DNA of 64,000 nt. It comes from Sphingobium fluviale. Lineage in GTDB: Bacteria > Pseudomonadota > Alphaproteobacteria > Sphingomonadales > Sphingomonadaceae. Position 1 is the first letter of the stretch. The number at the start of each line of letters is the position of its first letter. The stretch spans positions 79,087 through 143,086 of the forward strand of contig NZ_SBKP01000009.1 in NCBI RefSeq assembly GCF_004122115.1. The letters are read 5' to 3'. Below the pieces are notes generated by a model. That model did not search any database. It was not told the DNA's origin and saw only the letters and a program-made list of their open reading frames with translations. Positions 1 to 8,365 of this stretch are shown here, one piece after another. Both the position numbers and the translations under genes were made by a program.

Positions 1-172
1 TCGCGGGGTTGGTCGCCCACCAGTCCCACAGCGCCTTGGCAGCGGACCTGGGCACCACGCCCAGCTCGGCCAGCGCATCGGTAGCGTGCGCCTCGATCTC
101 GAACCAGATCCGATACCGGTTCTCCGCCTCCCAGATGGCGGACATTGCGGGGCGGGAGTAACGCGGGACCAT
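1..172 (-). CDS. purB: Adenylosuccinate lyase, N-terminal part (runs off the left edge)
   Basis: The first 57 codons of a gene whose remainder lies beyond the left edge. The reading starts at an ATG at 172-170 and gives MVPRYSRPAMSAIW followed by ENRYRIWFEIEAHA, which is the typical opening of bacterial adenylosuccinate lyase. That enzyme makes AMP from adenylosuccinate and AICAR from SAICAR in purine synthesis, in the cytoplasm. No catalytic residue is inside the window, so the call rests only on this N-terminal signature. It points away from the EF-hand gene, with about 250 bases between them in which I see no gene. Confidence 0.85.
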   Translation of the reverse strand, partial: MVPRYSRPAMSAIWEAENRYRIWFEIEAHATDALAELGVVPRSAAKALWDWWATNPA

Positions 173-424
173 AAGCGACTCTTCTCAAAAGCTGGGTTGG
201 AGGAACGCGCGCCGGGTAGCAGCATGCGCCAGCGGGGGCAAGCTGACGGGCTGTATCGGTGCAAGGGGTGGCGCGATGTCGCAAATATTGCACGGCGGCG
301 GGGCAGGCCGAGGGATCAGCCTGACAGACCGCCAAGCCGCCCAATCCGCGCCTTGAACCCTTATGCCATGCGCATCATTGTTATCCATGCGGGGTTGGTT
401 GAATGAGTATTCAGAGGAGTTTTT

Positions 425-823
425 ATGGTTCGCATTATTTTGGCCGGCCTTGCGCTGGCTGCCCCTGCATCGCTGATGGCGCAGCAGGCAATGGAAGCCG
501 CCCCCGTTCCCGCTCAGGCCACGCCGAGCGAGGCAATGCCTGCGGATGCCTCCGCGACGGGTACTGCCGCCACCGACGCGCAGATCGCCGCCGTGGTGGA
601 ACAGGAGTTCCCGACCTACGATGCCGATAAATCCGGCCAGCTTGATAAGGCAGAGTTCTCGAAATGGGTGCTCGACCTCAAGGCCAAGGAGCTTCAGTCG
701 ACGGGCAAAACCGCCACCAGCACAGAGCTGGGCGCGTGGGCCTCTGCCGCGTTTACCACCGCCGATGCTGACAAGAGCAAGAGCGTCAACAAGGCGGAGC
801 TGACCAAATATCTGGGCGGGTAA
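425..823 (+). CDS. Exported EF-hand domain protein
   Basis: A 132-residue protein with a Sec-type signal peptide (residues 1-19, hydrophobic core after MVRII, likely cut at LMAQ-Q), an Ala/Pro-rich linker, and two calcium-binding EF-hand loops near residues 66-77 (DADKSGQLDKAE) and 114-125 (DADKSKSVNKAE). The acidic and Ser/Asn ligand positions are intact in both loops, so binding of Ca2+ in the periplasm is likely. Proteins of this size and layout are common in sphingomonads, but their role is unknown. A GAGGAG ribosome site lies about 8 bases before the ATG. It stands alone, convergent with radC. Confidence 0.85.
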   Translation: MVRIILAGLALAAPASLMAQQAMEAAPVPAQATPSEAMPADASATGTAATDAQIAAVVEQEFPTYDADKSGQLDKAEFSKWVLDLKAKELQSTGKTATSTELGAWASAAFTTADADKSKSVNKAELTKYLGG

Positions 824-839
824 AGCCGGGACTGGGGGG

Positions 840-858
840 GGGGAGATGATCCCTCCCC
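840..858. terminator. Possible GC hairpin between convergent genes
   Basis: GGGGAG and CTCCCC are separated by a 7-base loop, between the ends of the EF-hand gene and radC. There is no T-run on either side, so a terminator role is only suggested by position. Confidence 0.3.
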
Positions 859-869
859 GCCAAACCCTG

Positions 870-1685
870 TCAAAACAGGCCCATCGCCCGCATGCTGCTA
901 TGGCCCTCGGTGCCGATGATGATGTGATCAAGCACGGAGATGCCGAGGCGCTTGCCCGCCTCCAAGATGTTGCGGGTGACGGCGATGTCCTGCTTGCTGG
1001 GTTGGGGCGATCCGCTGGGGTGGTTGTGGACCAATATCAGCGAGGTCGAGCCGAGGTCTATCGCGCGGCGAATCACTTCCCGCGTATAGATCGCGGCCTG
1101 ATCGACCGATCCGTCGGCCATATGTTCATCGCGGATGAGGATGTTGCGCGCATTGAGGTGAAGCACCCGCACCCGCTCGACTTTAAGGTGCGCCATGTCG
1201 GCCCTCAGATAATCGAGCAGCGCCTGCCAGCTTGAGAGGATCGGCTGTTGCGCTATCGGCGCGCGTAGCAGGCGCAACGCCGCCGCCTGCGCCATCTTCA
1301 GCGCTGCCGTGCTTGTTTCGCCCATGCCAGGATAGTTGCACAGCGCGTCCCAGTCTGCCGTCAGAACCCCATTAATGCCGCCGAAATGCGCGATAAGCGC
1401 CTTTGCCAGCGGTTTGGTGTCCCGGCGCGGGATAGCCAGCGCCAGCAGATATTCGACCAGCTCATGATCGAGCAGAGCCTCCGGCCCGCCCTCCGCCAAG
1501 CGTTGCCGCAGGCGGGCGCGATGGCCGGTGCCATGATGCGGGGCGGCCTTGTTGCCGCTCTCCTCGGCGGCGGAGCTAGCTTCGGGTAGTGCCCCGAAAA
1601 GCCCAGACGCAGCATCAGGCGGGCGAAAGCCGGCGTCGTTCAGCCGTTCCGCTTGCATATCCTTTTTTGGCAAGTCACCATTCAT
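870..1685 (-). CDS. radC: RadC/JAB-domain protein
   Basis: The protein has a helix-hairpin-helix-like N-terminal domain and a C-terminal MPN/JAB domain with the metal-site motif HNHPSGSPQPSKQD, the hallmark of RadC. The preceding blocks (LDHELVEYLLALAIPRRD, NARNILIRDEHMADGSVDQA) are also family-typical. Despite the name, the DNA repair role of RadC is disputed, and related proteins are common on mobile elements; this copy looks chromosomal. The start is uncertain: ATG at 1685 gives 271 residues, and an ATG at 1658 or a TTG at 1721 is also open. No strong ribosome site marks any of them. It is divergent from ydbH. Confidence 0.9.
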   Translation of the reverse strand: MNGDLPKKDMQAERLNDAGFRPPDAASGLFGALPEASSAAEESGNKAAPHHGTGHRARLRQRLAEGGPEALLDHELVEYLLALAIPRRDTKPLAKALIAHFGGINGVLTADWDALCNYPGMGETSTAALKMAQAAALRLLRAPIAQQPILSSWQALLDYLRADMAHLKVERVRVLHLNARNILIRDEHMADGSVDQAAIYTREVIRRAIDLGSTSLILVHNHPSGSPQPSKQDIAVTRNILEAGKRLGISVLDHIIIGTEGHSSMRAMGLF

Positions 1686-1737
1686 GTGTTGCTGGCTAGG
1701 CGTTGCTATATTTCCCCGCAAGGATATTTACCCTGTG

Positions 1738-4700
1738 ATGCGCGTTCCCACCACCATGAAAAGCCGCATAATCGCGCTGCTGGCTCTGGTGGTGATAGTG
1801 GCCATAGCGGTGCTGTGGGCAAGGCGCACACCGATAGCAGAGCACTATATCGAGCAGGCATTGGACGAGCGGGGCGTGCGCGCCAGCTATACCGTAAGCC
1901 AGATCGGATTGCGAACGCAGCGGATCGAGAATCTGGTGCTGGGCGATCCCGCCCGCCCGGATCTCGTTGCGCGGTCTGTTGAGGTGGATATCGGCTATGG
2001 CTTGGCCGCGCCGCGTGTGGTGGCGGTGCGGGCGCGAGGGGTGCGGATCTTTGGGCATGCGGATGCGAAGGGTCTGCATCTGGGCGAGCTGGACAAGTTT
2101 CGTGATCCGAAATCGACCGCGCCGTTCAGCCTGCCGGACATCGCGCTGACGCTGGATGATGCGCGCGCGCGCATCGAAACGCCGCTGGGGCCGCTGGGGC
2201 TGATCATCAACGGCGCGGGCAATCTGCATGACGGCTTTGCCGGCAAGGCGGCGGCGCTGATGCGCGATGTGAAGGTTAGCGGGTGCGTTACTCCGCGCGT
2301 GACGGCCTATCTCGATGTGCGGATGCGCGATGGCGGATCGCCGCATCTTTCCGGCCCGGTGCGGGCGGAAGCGCTGGGCTGTGCGGATGGGGCGGTGACG
2401 CTGGCTGGGCTGGTGCTGCGGCCCGATGTAATGCTCTCTCCCGCGCTGGACCGCTGGCAGGGCACTATCGGCGCGGAGGCACAGGCGGTGCGCGCCGGCA
2501 ATGCTATCGGCACCGCGCCGCAACTGCGCCTGAGTTTCGACGGCAGCGCACAAGGCACGCGCGGCGGTGGCGCGTTGACGGCACAAGGGCTGGGCATGGA
2601 GGGAGTGGACGCGCGCGCGCTTCGCTCCATGGCTAGATCGGCTTCGTCGACGCCGGTCGGGCCATTGCTGGAGCGGCTGGCGGATGGGGTGGGCGCCTTG
2701 CATACCGATACCCGCCTCGAAAGCCGCTTCGCGTTCGATCAGCGGGGCAGCAAGGCCGCGTTGCAGATTAACGCGCTCTCGCTTAGCGGCGCGCGCGGCA
2801 GCCGTATTGCCCTGAGCGAGGGCGGGCGGATCGACCTGTCGCTACCCGACATGCGCTGGGCGCTGGCAGGTGGCATGACCAGCGGCGGGGGTGGCCTGCC
2901 GGAGATGGCGCTTCGGCTGCGGCCGGTGGCGGGCGGCGGCATGGCGGGCGAGATGTTTGTCCAGCCCTATGCGGCGGGCGATGCGCGGCTGGATATGGCC
3001 CCGGTGCGCTTTGCGGCGGGCGGGGGAGGCGCGACGCGGATTACGACGTCCTTCACGCTTGACGGGCCGATGCCCGATGGGCGGCTGCGCGGGCTGGCGA
3101 TGCCGCTGATAGCGACATGGGGGCCGCGCGGATTGATCGTGAACCCCGGCTGCGCGCCGGTGAGCTTCGGCAGCCTGAAGACCGGGAGCCTTATCCTTGA
3201 GCGCTATTCCGGGCGGGCCTGCCCGGTCGATGGCGGGATGCTCGTTTCGCGCGGGGGCGGGCTGGGCGGCGGCGTGGCGCTGGGGCAGACGAGCCTGACG
3301 GGGCGAATCGGCGAATCGCCCATGCGGCTGGAGGCGCGCTCTGTCCGCTATGCCTTGCGCGATGGCTTTGCGCTCGCGGATGCCCGATTGCGCATGGGCG
3401 CGGGCGACGCGCCGGTGCTGCTCTCCGCAGCGCGGCTGGACGGGCGCCCAATGAAAGAGGGTGTCGGCGGATTGGCAAGCGGCATCGAGGCGAAGATCGG
3501 CACGGTGCCGCTGCTGGTGCGCGAGGGAAGCGCCACATGGGGTTTCGCCAACGGCGCACTGGCGCTCAAGGGGCGCATCCTCCTGCTGGATGATGCCACG
3601 CCCGATCGGTTCAACCCGGTCGAGTCGGAGGATTTCCGCCTCACCCTCGCCAACGGGCGAATCGAGGCGGGTGGCAGCCTTCACCTGCCGGGGCGGGAGC
3701 GCCGCATTGCGAGTGTTTCCATCCGCCACATGCTGGATTCGGGTAGCGGCAGCGCGGAGTTCGATATCGGCTCGCTGCGCTTTGACAAGGCGCTCCAGCC
3801 CGACGAGATCACGCATATCGCGCTCGGCGTCGTCGCCAATGTCGAGGGCACGGTAACGGGCGGGGGGCGGATTGCGTGGACACGCGACGGCGTGACCAGC
3901 ACCGGCACTTTCGCCACCGAAGGCACCAATCTCGCCGCCGCGTTCGGCCCGGTTCGTGGCCTCTCGACGCGGGTGGAGTTTACCGACCTGCTCGGCCTCG
4001 TCACGGCCCCGACGCAGGAGATGCGCCTCGCTTCCATCAACCCCGGCGTAGAGGTGCGCGACGGGTTGATCCGCTATGCGCTGCTGCCGGGCCAGCGGGT
4101 GCGGATATTGGGCGGCGAGTGGCCGTTCGCGGGCGGCGCGCTCTCGATGCTGCCGACGGTGATGGACATGAGCGCCGAAAAGCCGCGCGCCATGACCTTC
4201 CGCGTCGTGGGCCTGCAGGCGGGCGCATTCATCCAGCTGATGGAGCTGGAGAATATCTCCGCCACCGGCACGTTCGACGGGCTGTTGCCGATGGTGTTCG
4301 ATGCGGGCGGCGGGCGGATCGTCGGCGGCATCCTGACCGCGCGGCAATCGGGCATGCCGCCTTTGGTGCTCGATCATGTCGAGGGCGTCAGCATCCCGTG
4401 CGACCGCACCCGGCAAGGCGGCCGCCTCGCCTATGTGGGGCAGGTATCCAACGAGAATCTGGGGCGGATGGGGCGGCTGGCGTTCGATGCGCTGAAAGAC
4501 CTGCAATATAAGTGCCTCACCATCCTGATGGATGGCGCCATCGACGGCGAAGTGGTGACGCAGGTGGCGTTCAACGGCGTCAACCGGGGTGAGCTTTCCA
4601 GTGTGCCCAGGCCGATTGCGCAGCAATTCGTCGGCCTGCCGTTCATCTTCAACATCAAGATAAGCGCGCCGTTTCGTGGGCTGATCAATACCGCGCGTTC

Positions 4701-4824
4701 CTTCACCGACCCAAGCCTGCTGATCCAACAGCATATGGGAGACAGCTTCACGCCGGTGAAGCGGAATATGCTTGCCGTTCAGCCCAACGAAAGCCAGACT
4801 ATGCCATTAGGGGAACAGAAATGA
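1738..4824 (+). CDS. ydbH: YdbH family intermembrane phospholipid transport protein (AsmA-like)
   Basis: A large protein of about 1,028 residues with one N-terminal membrane anchor (IIALLALVVIVAIAVLW) followed by a long periplasmic region rich in beta-strand patterns. It ends in the conserved YdbH C-terminal region (PLVLDHVEGVSIPCDRT onward). In E. coli YdbH, with TamB and YhdP, forms bridge-like conduits for phospholipids to the outer membrane. The two downstream genes encode YnbE and YdbL, the E. coli partners in the same order, joined by 4-base overlaps, which strongly supports the call. ATG 1738 follows AAGGA at 1720-1724; ATG 1756 is an alternative. Confidence 0.88.
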   Translation: MRVPTTMKSRIIALLALVVIVAIAVLWARRTPIAEHYIEQALDERGVRASYTVSQIGLRTQRIENLVLGDPARPDLVARSVEVDIGYGLAAPRVVAVRARGVRIFGHADAKGLHLGELDKFRDPKSTAPFSLPDIALTLDDARARIETPLGPLGLIINGAGNLHDGFAGKAAALMRDVKVSGCVTPRVTAYLDVRMRDGGSPHLSGPVRAEALGCADGAVTLAGLVLRPDVMLSPALDRWQGTIGAEAQAVRAGNAIGTAPQLRLSFDGSAQGTRGGGALTAQGLGMEGVDARALRSMARSASSTPVGPLLERLADGVGALHTDTRLESRFAFDQRGSKAALQINALSLSGARGSRIALSEGGRIDLSLPDMRWALAGGMTSGGGGLPEMALRLRPVAGGGMAGEMFVQPYAAGDARLDMAPVRFAAGGGGATRITTSFTLDGPMPDGRLRGLAMPLIATWGPRGLIVNPGCAPVSFGSLKTGSLILERYSGRACPVDGGMLVSRGGGLGGGVALGQTSLTGRIGESPMRLEARSVRYALRDGFALADARLRMGAGDAPVLLSAARLDGRPMKEGVGGLASGIEAKIGTVPLLVREGSATWGFANGALALKGRILLLDDATPDRFNPVESEDFRLTLANGRIEAGGSLHLPGRERRIASVSIRHMLDSGSGSAEFDIGSLRFDKALQPDEITHIALGVVANVEGTVTGGGRIAWTRDGVTSTGTFATEGTNLAAAFGPVRGLSTRVEFTDLLGLVTAPTQEMRLASINPGVEVRDGLIRYALLPGQRVRILGGEWPFAGGALSMLPTVMDMSAEKPRAMTFRVVGLQAGAFIQLMELENISATGTFDGLLPMVFDAGGGRIVGGILTARQSGMPPLVLDHVEGVSIPCDRTRQGGRLAYVGQVSNENLGRMGRLAFDALKDLQYKCLTILMDGAIDGEVVTQVAFNGVNRGELSSVPRPIAQQFVGLPFIFNIKISAPFRGLINTARSFTDPSLLIQQHMGDSFTPVKRNMLAVQPNESQTMPLGEQK

Positions 4825-5042
4825 TCGACGAAGTGGGCGAGGGAGATGCCGGTCGGATGGCTGGAAAGGCGTTGGGTATCATGGCGCTCTGCCTGTTTGC
4901 GGGCGGATGCATCACGGTGAAGGCGCCGGACAAGCCGATCGAGATCAACCTCAACGTGAAAGTGCAGCAGGAAGTGATCGTGCGCCTTCAGAAAGACGCG
5001 CAGGATCTCATCCAGAGTAACCCGGAGCTATTTCCAGTATGA
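4821..5042 (+). CDS. ynbE: YnbE family outer-membrane lipoprotein
   Basis: A 73-residue lipoprotein with a lipobox-like LFAGGC near residues 26-31, followed by the YnbE core (PDKPIEINLNVKVQQEV). In E. coli YnbE sits in the outer membrane and completes the YdbH bridge by adding beta-strands to its end. The start overlaps the ydbH stop by ATGA and its own end overlaps ydbL by ATGA, so the three are probably translationally coupled. It has a longer N-terminus than E. coli YnbE; an internal start at ATG 4857 (MAGKALG) would bring it close to the usual length. Confidence 0.88.
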   Translation: MIDEVGEGDAGRMAGKALGIMALCLFAGGCITVKAPDKPIEINLNVKVQQEVIVRLQKDAQDLIQSNPELFPV

Positions 5043-5434
5043 CACGCAAGACCCTTATCATCGCCGCCGCGCTGGGCGCACTTGCCGCAGGCGCATTTCT
5101 CGCCGCCCCCGCGCGCGCGCAGGGCGCGGTAGCGCAGGCAATGGCCTCCGGCGCTGTGGGCGAGCAGTCCGACGGCTATCTCGGCATTGCCGGATCGGTG
5201 AGCGACGCGGTGCGCGAAGAGGTGAACGCCATCAACATCAAGCGCCGCGCCGCCTATACCGATCTGGCTGCCAAGCGCGGTGTTACCGTGGCGGATATGG
5301 CGGCGGCCACCGGCTGTCAGACCCTTGCCAACCGGGTGAAGCCGGGGCAGGCCTATCGCATCGGCACCGGCGCGTGGCAGACAAGGGGCAGCGCCCCCAT
5401 CGCCCTGCCGGATTATTGCGCGACGGCGGGGTGA
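5039..5434 (+). CDS. ydbL: YdbL family periplasmic protein (DUF1318)
   Basis: A 131-residue exported protein with a signal peptide ending at APARAQG, then the YdbL/DUF1318 block (EEVNAINIKRRAAYTDLAAK and VTVADMAAATGCQTL). In E. coli YdbL is a periplasmic helper that keeps YdbH and YnbE from assembling wrongly. It is the third gene of the operon and overlaps ynbE by four bases. The C-terminal GQAYRIGTGAWQTRG is typical of the family. Confidence 0.87.
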   Translation: MTRKTLIIAAALGALAAGAFLAAPARAQGAVAQAMASGAVGEQSDGYLGIAGSVSDAVREEVNAINIKRRAAYTDLAAKRGVTVADMAAATGCQTLANRVKPGQAYRIGTGAWQTRGSAPIALPDYCATAG

Positions 5435-5520
5435 TTTGCCGGGCGGCGGGGTGGCGTGCGTATGAAGTGTGCGGCGCACCATCACCCCGGTTGACTTGAT
5501 CTCCTACCCTTTCTAAACGG

Positions 5521-5546
5521 GCCGCGCCTTGACGGGTGCGGCTTTT
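5521..5546 (+). terminator. Likely terminator after the ydbH operon
   Basis: GCCGC and GCGGC form the base of a hairpin (5521-5542), with the GCC/GGT inner part weaker, followed by TTTT. It lies between ydbL and the ATP synthase genes. Confidence 0.5.
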
Positions 5547-5587
5547 GCGTTTCAAGCGTTGTATTTCCGGTAGCATGCTGGAGAAGG

Positions 5588-5917
5588 ATGGCTGAAATGA
5601 CGGAAAACGGACCTGGGCAAGACCCTGTTGGCGAAGACCCGCGCGTTGCGTCGCTCAAAGAGCGAATCGAGCAAGTCGAGCGGGCCGAGCGGATCAGGAC
5701 CGGCCAGCGCGATGAACAGGCGGATGCAAACACCCGCCTCGGCAATCGGGTTCTGGCGGAACTGATCGGGGGGATTGCCGGCGGTGCGCTGGTGGGATGG
5801 GTTTTGGACCACTTCCTCGGCACGCAGCCCTGGCTCCTGCTGGTTTTCCTCTTTCTGGGGATCATTGTGGCCTTCAGGAATATCTACAGGATTTCGATGC
5901 AGCGCCCGAAGGAATAA
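5588..5917 (+). CDS. atpI: AtpI/AtpZ-type ATP synthase accessory protein
   Basis: A 109-residue protein with a charged, helical N-terminal half (SLKERIEQVERAERI) and two membrane segments near residues 59-76 and 80-98 (IGGIAGGALVGWVLDHF and WLLLVFLFLGIIVAF). This is the pattern of the small AtpI/AtpZ proteins encoded ahead of Fo genes, which help c-ring assembly or import Mg2+/Ca2+. It is the first gene of the Fo cluster, 46 bases before atpB. The exact subfamily (AtpI or AtpZ) cannot be fixed by eye. Confidence 0.82.
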   Translation: MAEMTENGPGQDPVGEDPRVASLKERIEQVERAERIRTGQRDEQADANTRLGNRVLAELIGGIAGGALVGWVLDHFLGTQPWLLLVFLFLGIIVAFRNIYRISMQRPKE

Positions 5918-5963
5918 GGGCGCTTTCGTCGCAGGCATATTTTGAGTGGTTTAGGGGCTAAGC

Positions 5964-6752
5964 GTGGCAGCAGAATCCGGCAAAATCGACCCGATGCACC
6001 AGTTTGCGATCGAGCCCTTGTTCGGCACCGATCAACTGGCGCTGGGCGGCTACAACATTGCCTTCACCAACAGCGCGCTATGGATGGTCATCACCGCCGT
6101 GGTGCTGTGGATCTTCGTTGCGGGCGGCATGAAGCGCCAGCTCGTGCCCGGCCGCTGGCAGATGGCGGTGGAGTTCTTCACCGGCTTCATCAACAAGCTG
6201 ATGATGGAAAATGTCGGCGAAGCGGGCAAGAAATATGTGCCCTACGTCTTCTCCATCTTCATGTTCATCCTGATGGCGAACCTGCTGGGCCTGCTGCCCA
6301 TTGGCATTTTCGGCCTGCATCCCTTCACCCCCACCAGCCATTTCACCGTTACCGGCGTGCTCGCGATCATGAGCTTCTCGATCGTGCTGATCGTCGGTTT
6401 CTGGAAGCATGGCCTGCATTTCTTCTCGCTGTTCGTGCCGCATGGTACGCCGCTGCCGATGATCCCGGTGATCTTCCCGATCGAGCTGGTATCGTTCCTC
6501 GTGCGCCCGTTCTCGCTCGGCCTGCGGTTGTTCGTCGCGATGACGGCGGGCCACGTGCTGCTGAAAGTGCTGGCGGGTTTCGTCATCAACTCGACCAATG
6601 CGGGCGCAGGCTATGGCGCGCTGGTCGGCATCCCCAGCTTCACGTTGATGATCGGCATCAGCGCATTGGAAATGCTGGTCGCCTGCATCCAGGCCTATGT
6701 TTTCGCCCTGCTCACGTCGCTCTACATCAACGACGCCGAGCATCTTCACTGA
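5964..6752 (+). CDS. atpB: ATP synthase Fo subunit a
   Basis: A 262-residue membrane protein with five to six transmembrane helices, forming the proton half-channels next to the c-ring. The essential Arg is in PFSLGLRLFVAMTAGH, and the last helix (MLVACIQAYVFALLTSLYI) carries the usual Gln and Tyr. The N-terminal DPMHQFAIEPL is characteristic of alphaproteobacterial subunit a. It starts with GTG at 5964. The F1 genes (atpHAGDC) are not in the window, as is usual in alphaproteobacteria where Fo and F1 operons are apart. Confidence 0.97.
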   Translation: MAAESGKIDPMHQFAIEPLFGTDQLALGGYNIAFTNSALWMVITAVVLWIFVAGGMKRQLVPGRWQMAVEFFTGFINKLMMENVGEAGKKYVPYVFSIFMFILMANLLGLLPIGIFGLHPFTPTSHFTVTGVLAIMSFSIVLIVGFWKHGLHFFSLFVPHGTPLPMIPVIFPIELVSFLVRPFSLGLRLFVAMTAGHVLLKVLAGFVINSTNAGAGYGALVGIPSFTLMIGISALEMLVACIQAYVFALLTSLYINDAEHLH

Positions 6753-6797
6753 GTTCCCATCCATCTTCCAATAGAGTTTAGAAAAGGAGTTATCATT

Positions 6798-7025
6798 ATG
6801 GACGCAGAAGCCGCAAAGCTGATCGGTGCCGGTCTCGCAGCAATCGGTGCGGGCATGGCCGCACTCGGCGTGGGCAATGTCTTCGGCTCGTTCCTTGAGA
6901 GCGCGCTGCGCAACCCCTCGGCCGCTGATGGCCAGCAGGGCCGCCTCTTCATCGGCTTCGCCGCTGCCGAGCTTCTCGGCCTGCTGGCGTTCGTTGTGTC
7001 GATGATCCTGATCTTCGTCGCCTGA
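6798..7025 (+). CDS. atpE: ATP synthase Fo subunit c
   Basis: A 75-residue hairpin protein of two transmembrane helices joined by a polar loop (LRNPSAADGQQG). The proton-carrying carboxylate is Glu58 in GFAAAELLGLLAF. The neighbouring residues lack the Gln/Ser-Thr ligand set of Na+-dependent rings, so it should be H+-coupled. A strong AAAAGGAG ribosome site precedes the ATG, fitting the high copy number of subunit c. It sits between atpB and the two b-type genes. Confidence 0.97.
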   Translation: MDAEAAKLIGAGLAAIGAGMAALGVGNVFGSFLESALRNPSAADGQQGRLFIGFAAAELLGLLAFVVSMILIFVA

Positions 7026-7107
7026 TTTACGCGGCGATTAAGAATATGGCGGGGTGGGCGAACACACGCCCACCCGCTCCACGGTTTGACTTAACGGGAC
7101 GGGTGCA

Positions 7108-7599
7108 ATGCCTCAGATAGCCCAGTTGGCCGCGACATACAGCTCCCAGATCTTCTGGCTGTTGCTGACGTTCGGCTTCGTGTTCTTCGTGATCGGCCTG
7201 GGCATGGTGCCCAAGGTGCAATCGACGGTCGATGCGCGCGACGCAAAGATCGCCGATGATCTCGCCACCGCCAAGGCGAGCTTCGCCCGCGCGGACGAGC
7301 TGGAAGAGCAGAACCGCGCCCGTGATGCCGAGGCCCGCGCCAACGCGCAGGCTATCGTCGCCGCGGCCAAGGCCAAGGCGGCCAAGGACGCGGAAAAGAA
7401 GGTCGCGACCGAGGACAAGAAAATCGCCGCCAAGCTCGCGGAAGCGGAAGACGCCATTCGCGCTGCATCCGCCAAGGCTCTGGCCGAGATAGAGGCGGTG
7501 TCTGCCGAGGCGGCGCAGGATATGGTCGCCCGCATTTCCGGCGCTTCGGTGTCTGCGGCGGACGCGAAAAAGGCAGTAAAGGCGGCGCTCAATGGCTGA
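7108..7599 (+). CDS. ATP synthase Fo subunit b'
   Basis: A 163-residue protein with one N-terminal membrane helix (IFWLLLTFGFVFFVIGLGM) and then a long charged, Ala-rich coiled coil (residues 45-145) that forms half of the peripheral stalk. Two diverged b genes in tandem are standard in alphaproteobacteria; the one following subunit c and starting PQIAQLAATYSSQIFWLL is the b' type. Its end overlaps the next gene by 8 bases. Symbols used for b' vary (atpF', atpG, atpX), so none is assigned. Confidence 0.92.
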   Translation: MPQIAQLAATYSSQIFWLLLTFGFVFFVIGLGMVPKVQSTVDARDAKIADDLATAKASFARADELEEQNRARDAEARANAQAIVAAAKAKAAKDAEKKVATEDKKIAAKLAEAEDAIRAASAKALAEIEAVSAEAAQDMVARISGASVSAADAKKAVKAALNG

Positions 7600-8191
7600 G
7601 GAAGCAAACCACATGGCCCCGGCTGTCGACGCGCACGGCGCTGTTGCGGAAACGCATGCCACCACCGAGGCGCATCACGCGCCCGATCCGGCGATTGGCG
7701 GCGCGGGTGGCTATCTCAACGCCACCACGGTTGTCAGCTTCGCGATGCTGGTGTTCATCGCCGTGCTGATCTGGAAAAAGGTGCCTGCCCTGCTTGGCAA
7801 GGCGCTCGATGGCCAGATTGCGGGCATCCGCAGCCAGCTGGATGAAGCCGCCAAGCTGCGCGCCGAAGCGGAAGCGCTGAAGGCCGAGTATCAGAAGAAG
7901 CTCGCCGGGGCGGAAAAAGAGGCGGAAGCCCTGCGCGCCCGCGCCGAGGATGAGGCCGCCAATATGGTTGCCGAAGCCAAGACCGCGACCGCCAATCTGG
8001 TCAAGCGCCGTCAGAAGATGGCCGAAGACAAGATCGCCGCCGCCGAGCGCGCCGCCATTGCGGACATTCGTGCGAAAGCCGTGACCGCCGCGACCAGCGC
8101 CGCTGCCGCGCTGATCGCTGGCAACCACGATGCCAAGGCCGACAAGGCGATGGTCGATGGCGCGATCAAGGGGCTGAGCAGCCTCAACTGA
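7592..8191 (+). CDS. atpF: ATP synthase Fo subunit b
   Basis: A 199-residue protein with an extended, His/Ala-rich N-terminus of about 40 residues, one membrane helix (VVSFAMLVFIAVLIWKKVP) and a long coiled coil of the peripheral stalk. The extra N-terminal segment makes it longer than usual (about 160 residues); an ATG at 7613 is also possible. It pairs with b' to hold F1 against rotation. It is the last gene of the cluster and is followed by a clear terminator. Confidence 0.93.
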   Translation: MAEEANHMAPAVDAHGAVAETHATTEAHHAPDPAIGGAGGYLNATTVVSFAMLVFIAVLIWKKVPALLGKALDGQIAGIRSQLDEAAKLRAEAEALKAEYQKKLAGAEKEAEALRARAEDEAANMVAEAKTATANLVKRRQKMAEDKIAAAERAAIADIRAKAVTAATSAAAALIAGNHDAKADKAMVDGAIKGLSSLN

Positions 8192-8218
8192 GGCAGTTGA
8201 CGCTTCCTGTCGAAGTTC

Positions 8219-8262
8219 AAAAACGGGTCGATGCGCCGGGCGGGCGGTCGGCCCGTTTTTTT
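8219..8262 (+). terminator. Terminator of the Fo operon
   Basis: AAACGGG at 8221-8227 can pair with CCCGTTT at 8252-8258, followed by a run of T to 8262. The inner part is GC-rich and can extend the stem. It directly follows atpF. Confidence 0.65.
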
Positions 8263-8365
8263 GTGTGCCCGGCCAGCGCCAGCCATGAAAGGGCTTGTCG
8301 CGCCGCCCCCACAGGATAGTGTGGTGCCAGGGGGCTGGTCATTGACTGAGCGAAAGGCAATCCTG

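Noticed and set aside
185..931. Long minus-strand open frame over the EF-hand gene
   Set aside because: It is the mirror of the EF-hand gene and radC end in high-GC DNA; the product has no domain and is full of Gly/Arg.
2842..4734. 630-codon minus-strand frame inside ydbH
   Set aside because: The opposite strand has a full family match with matching neighbours; this frame is a GC-codon shadow rich in Arg/His.
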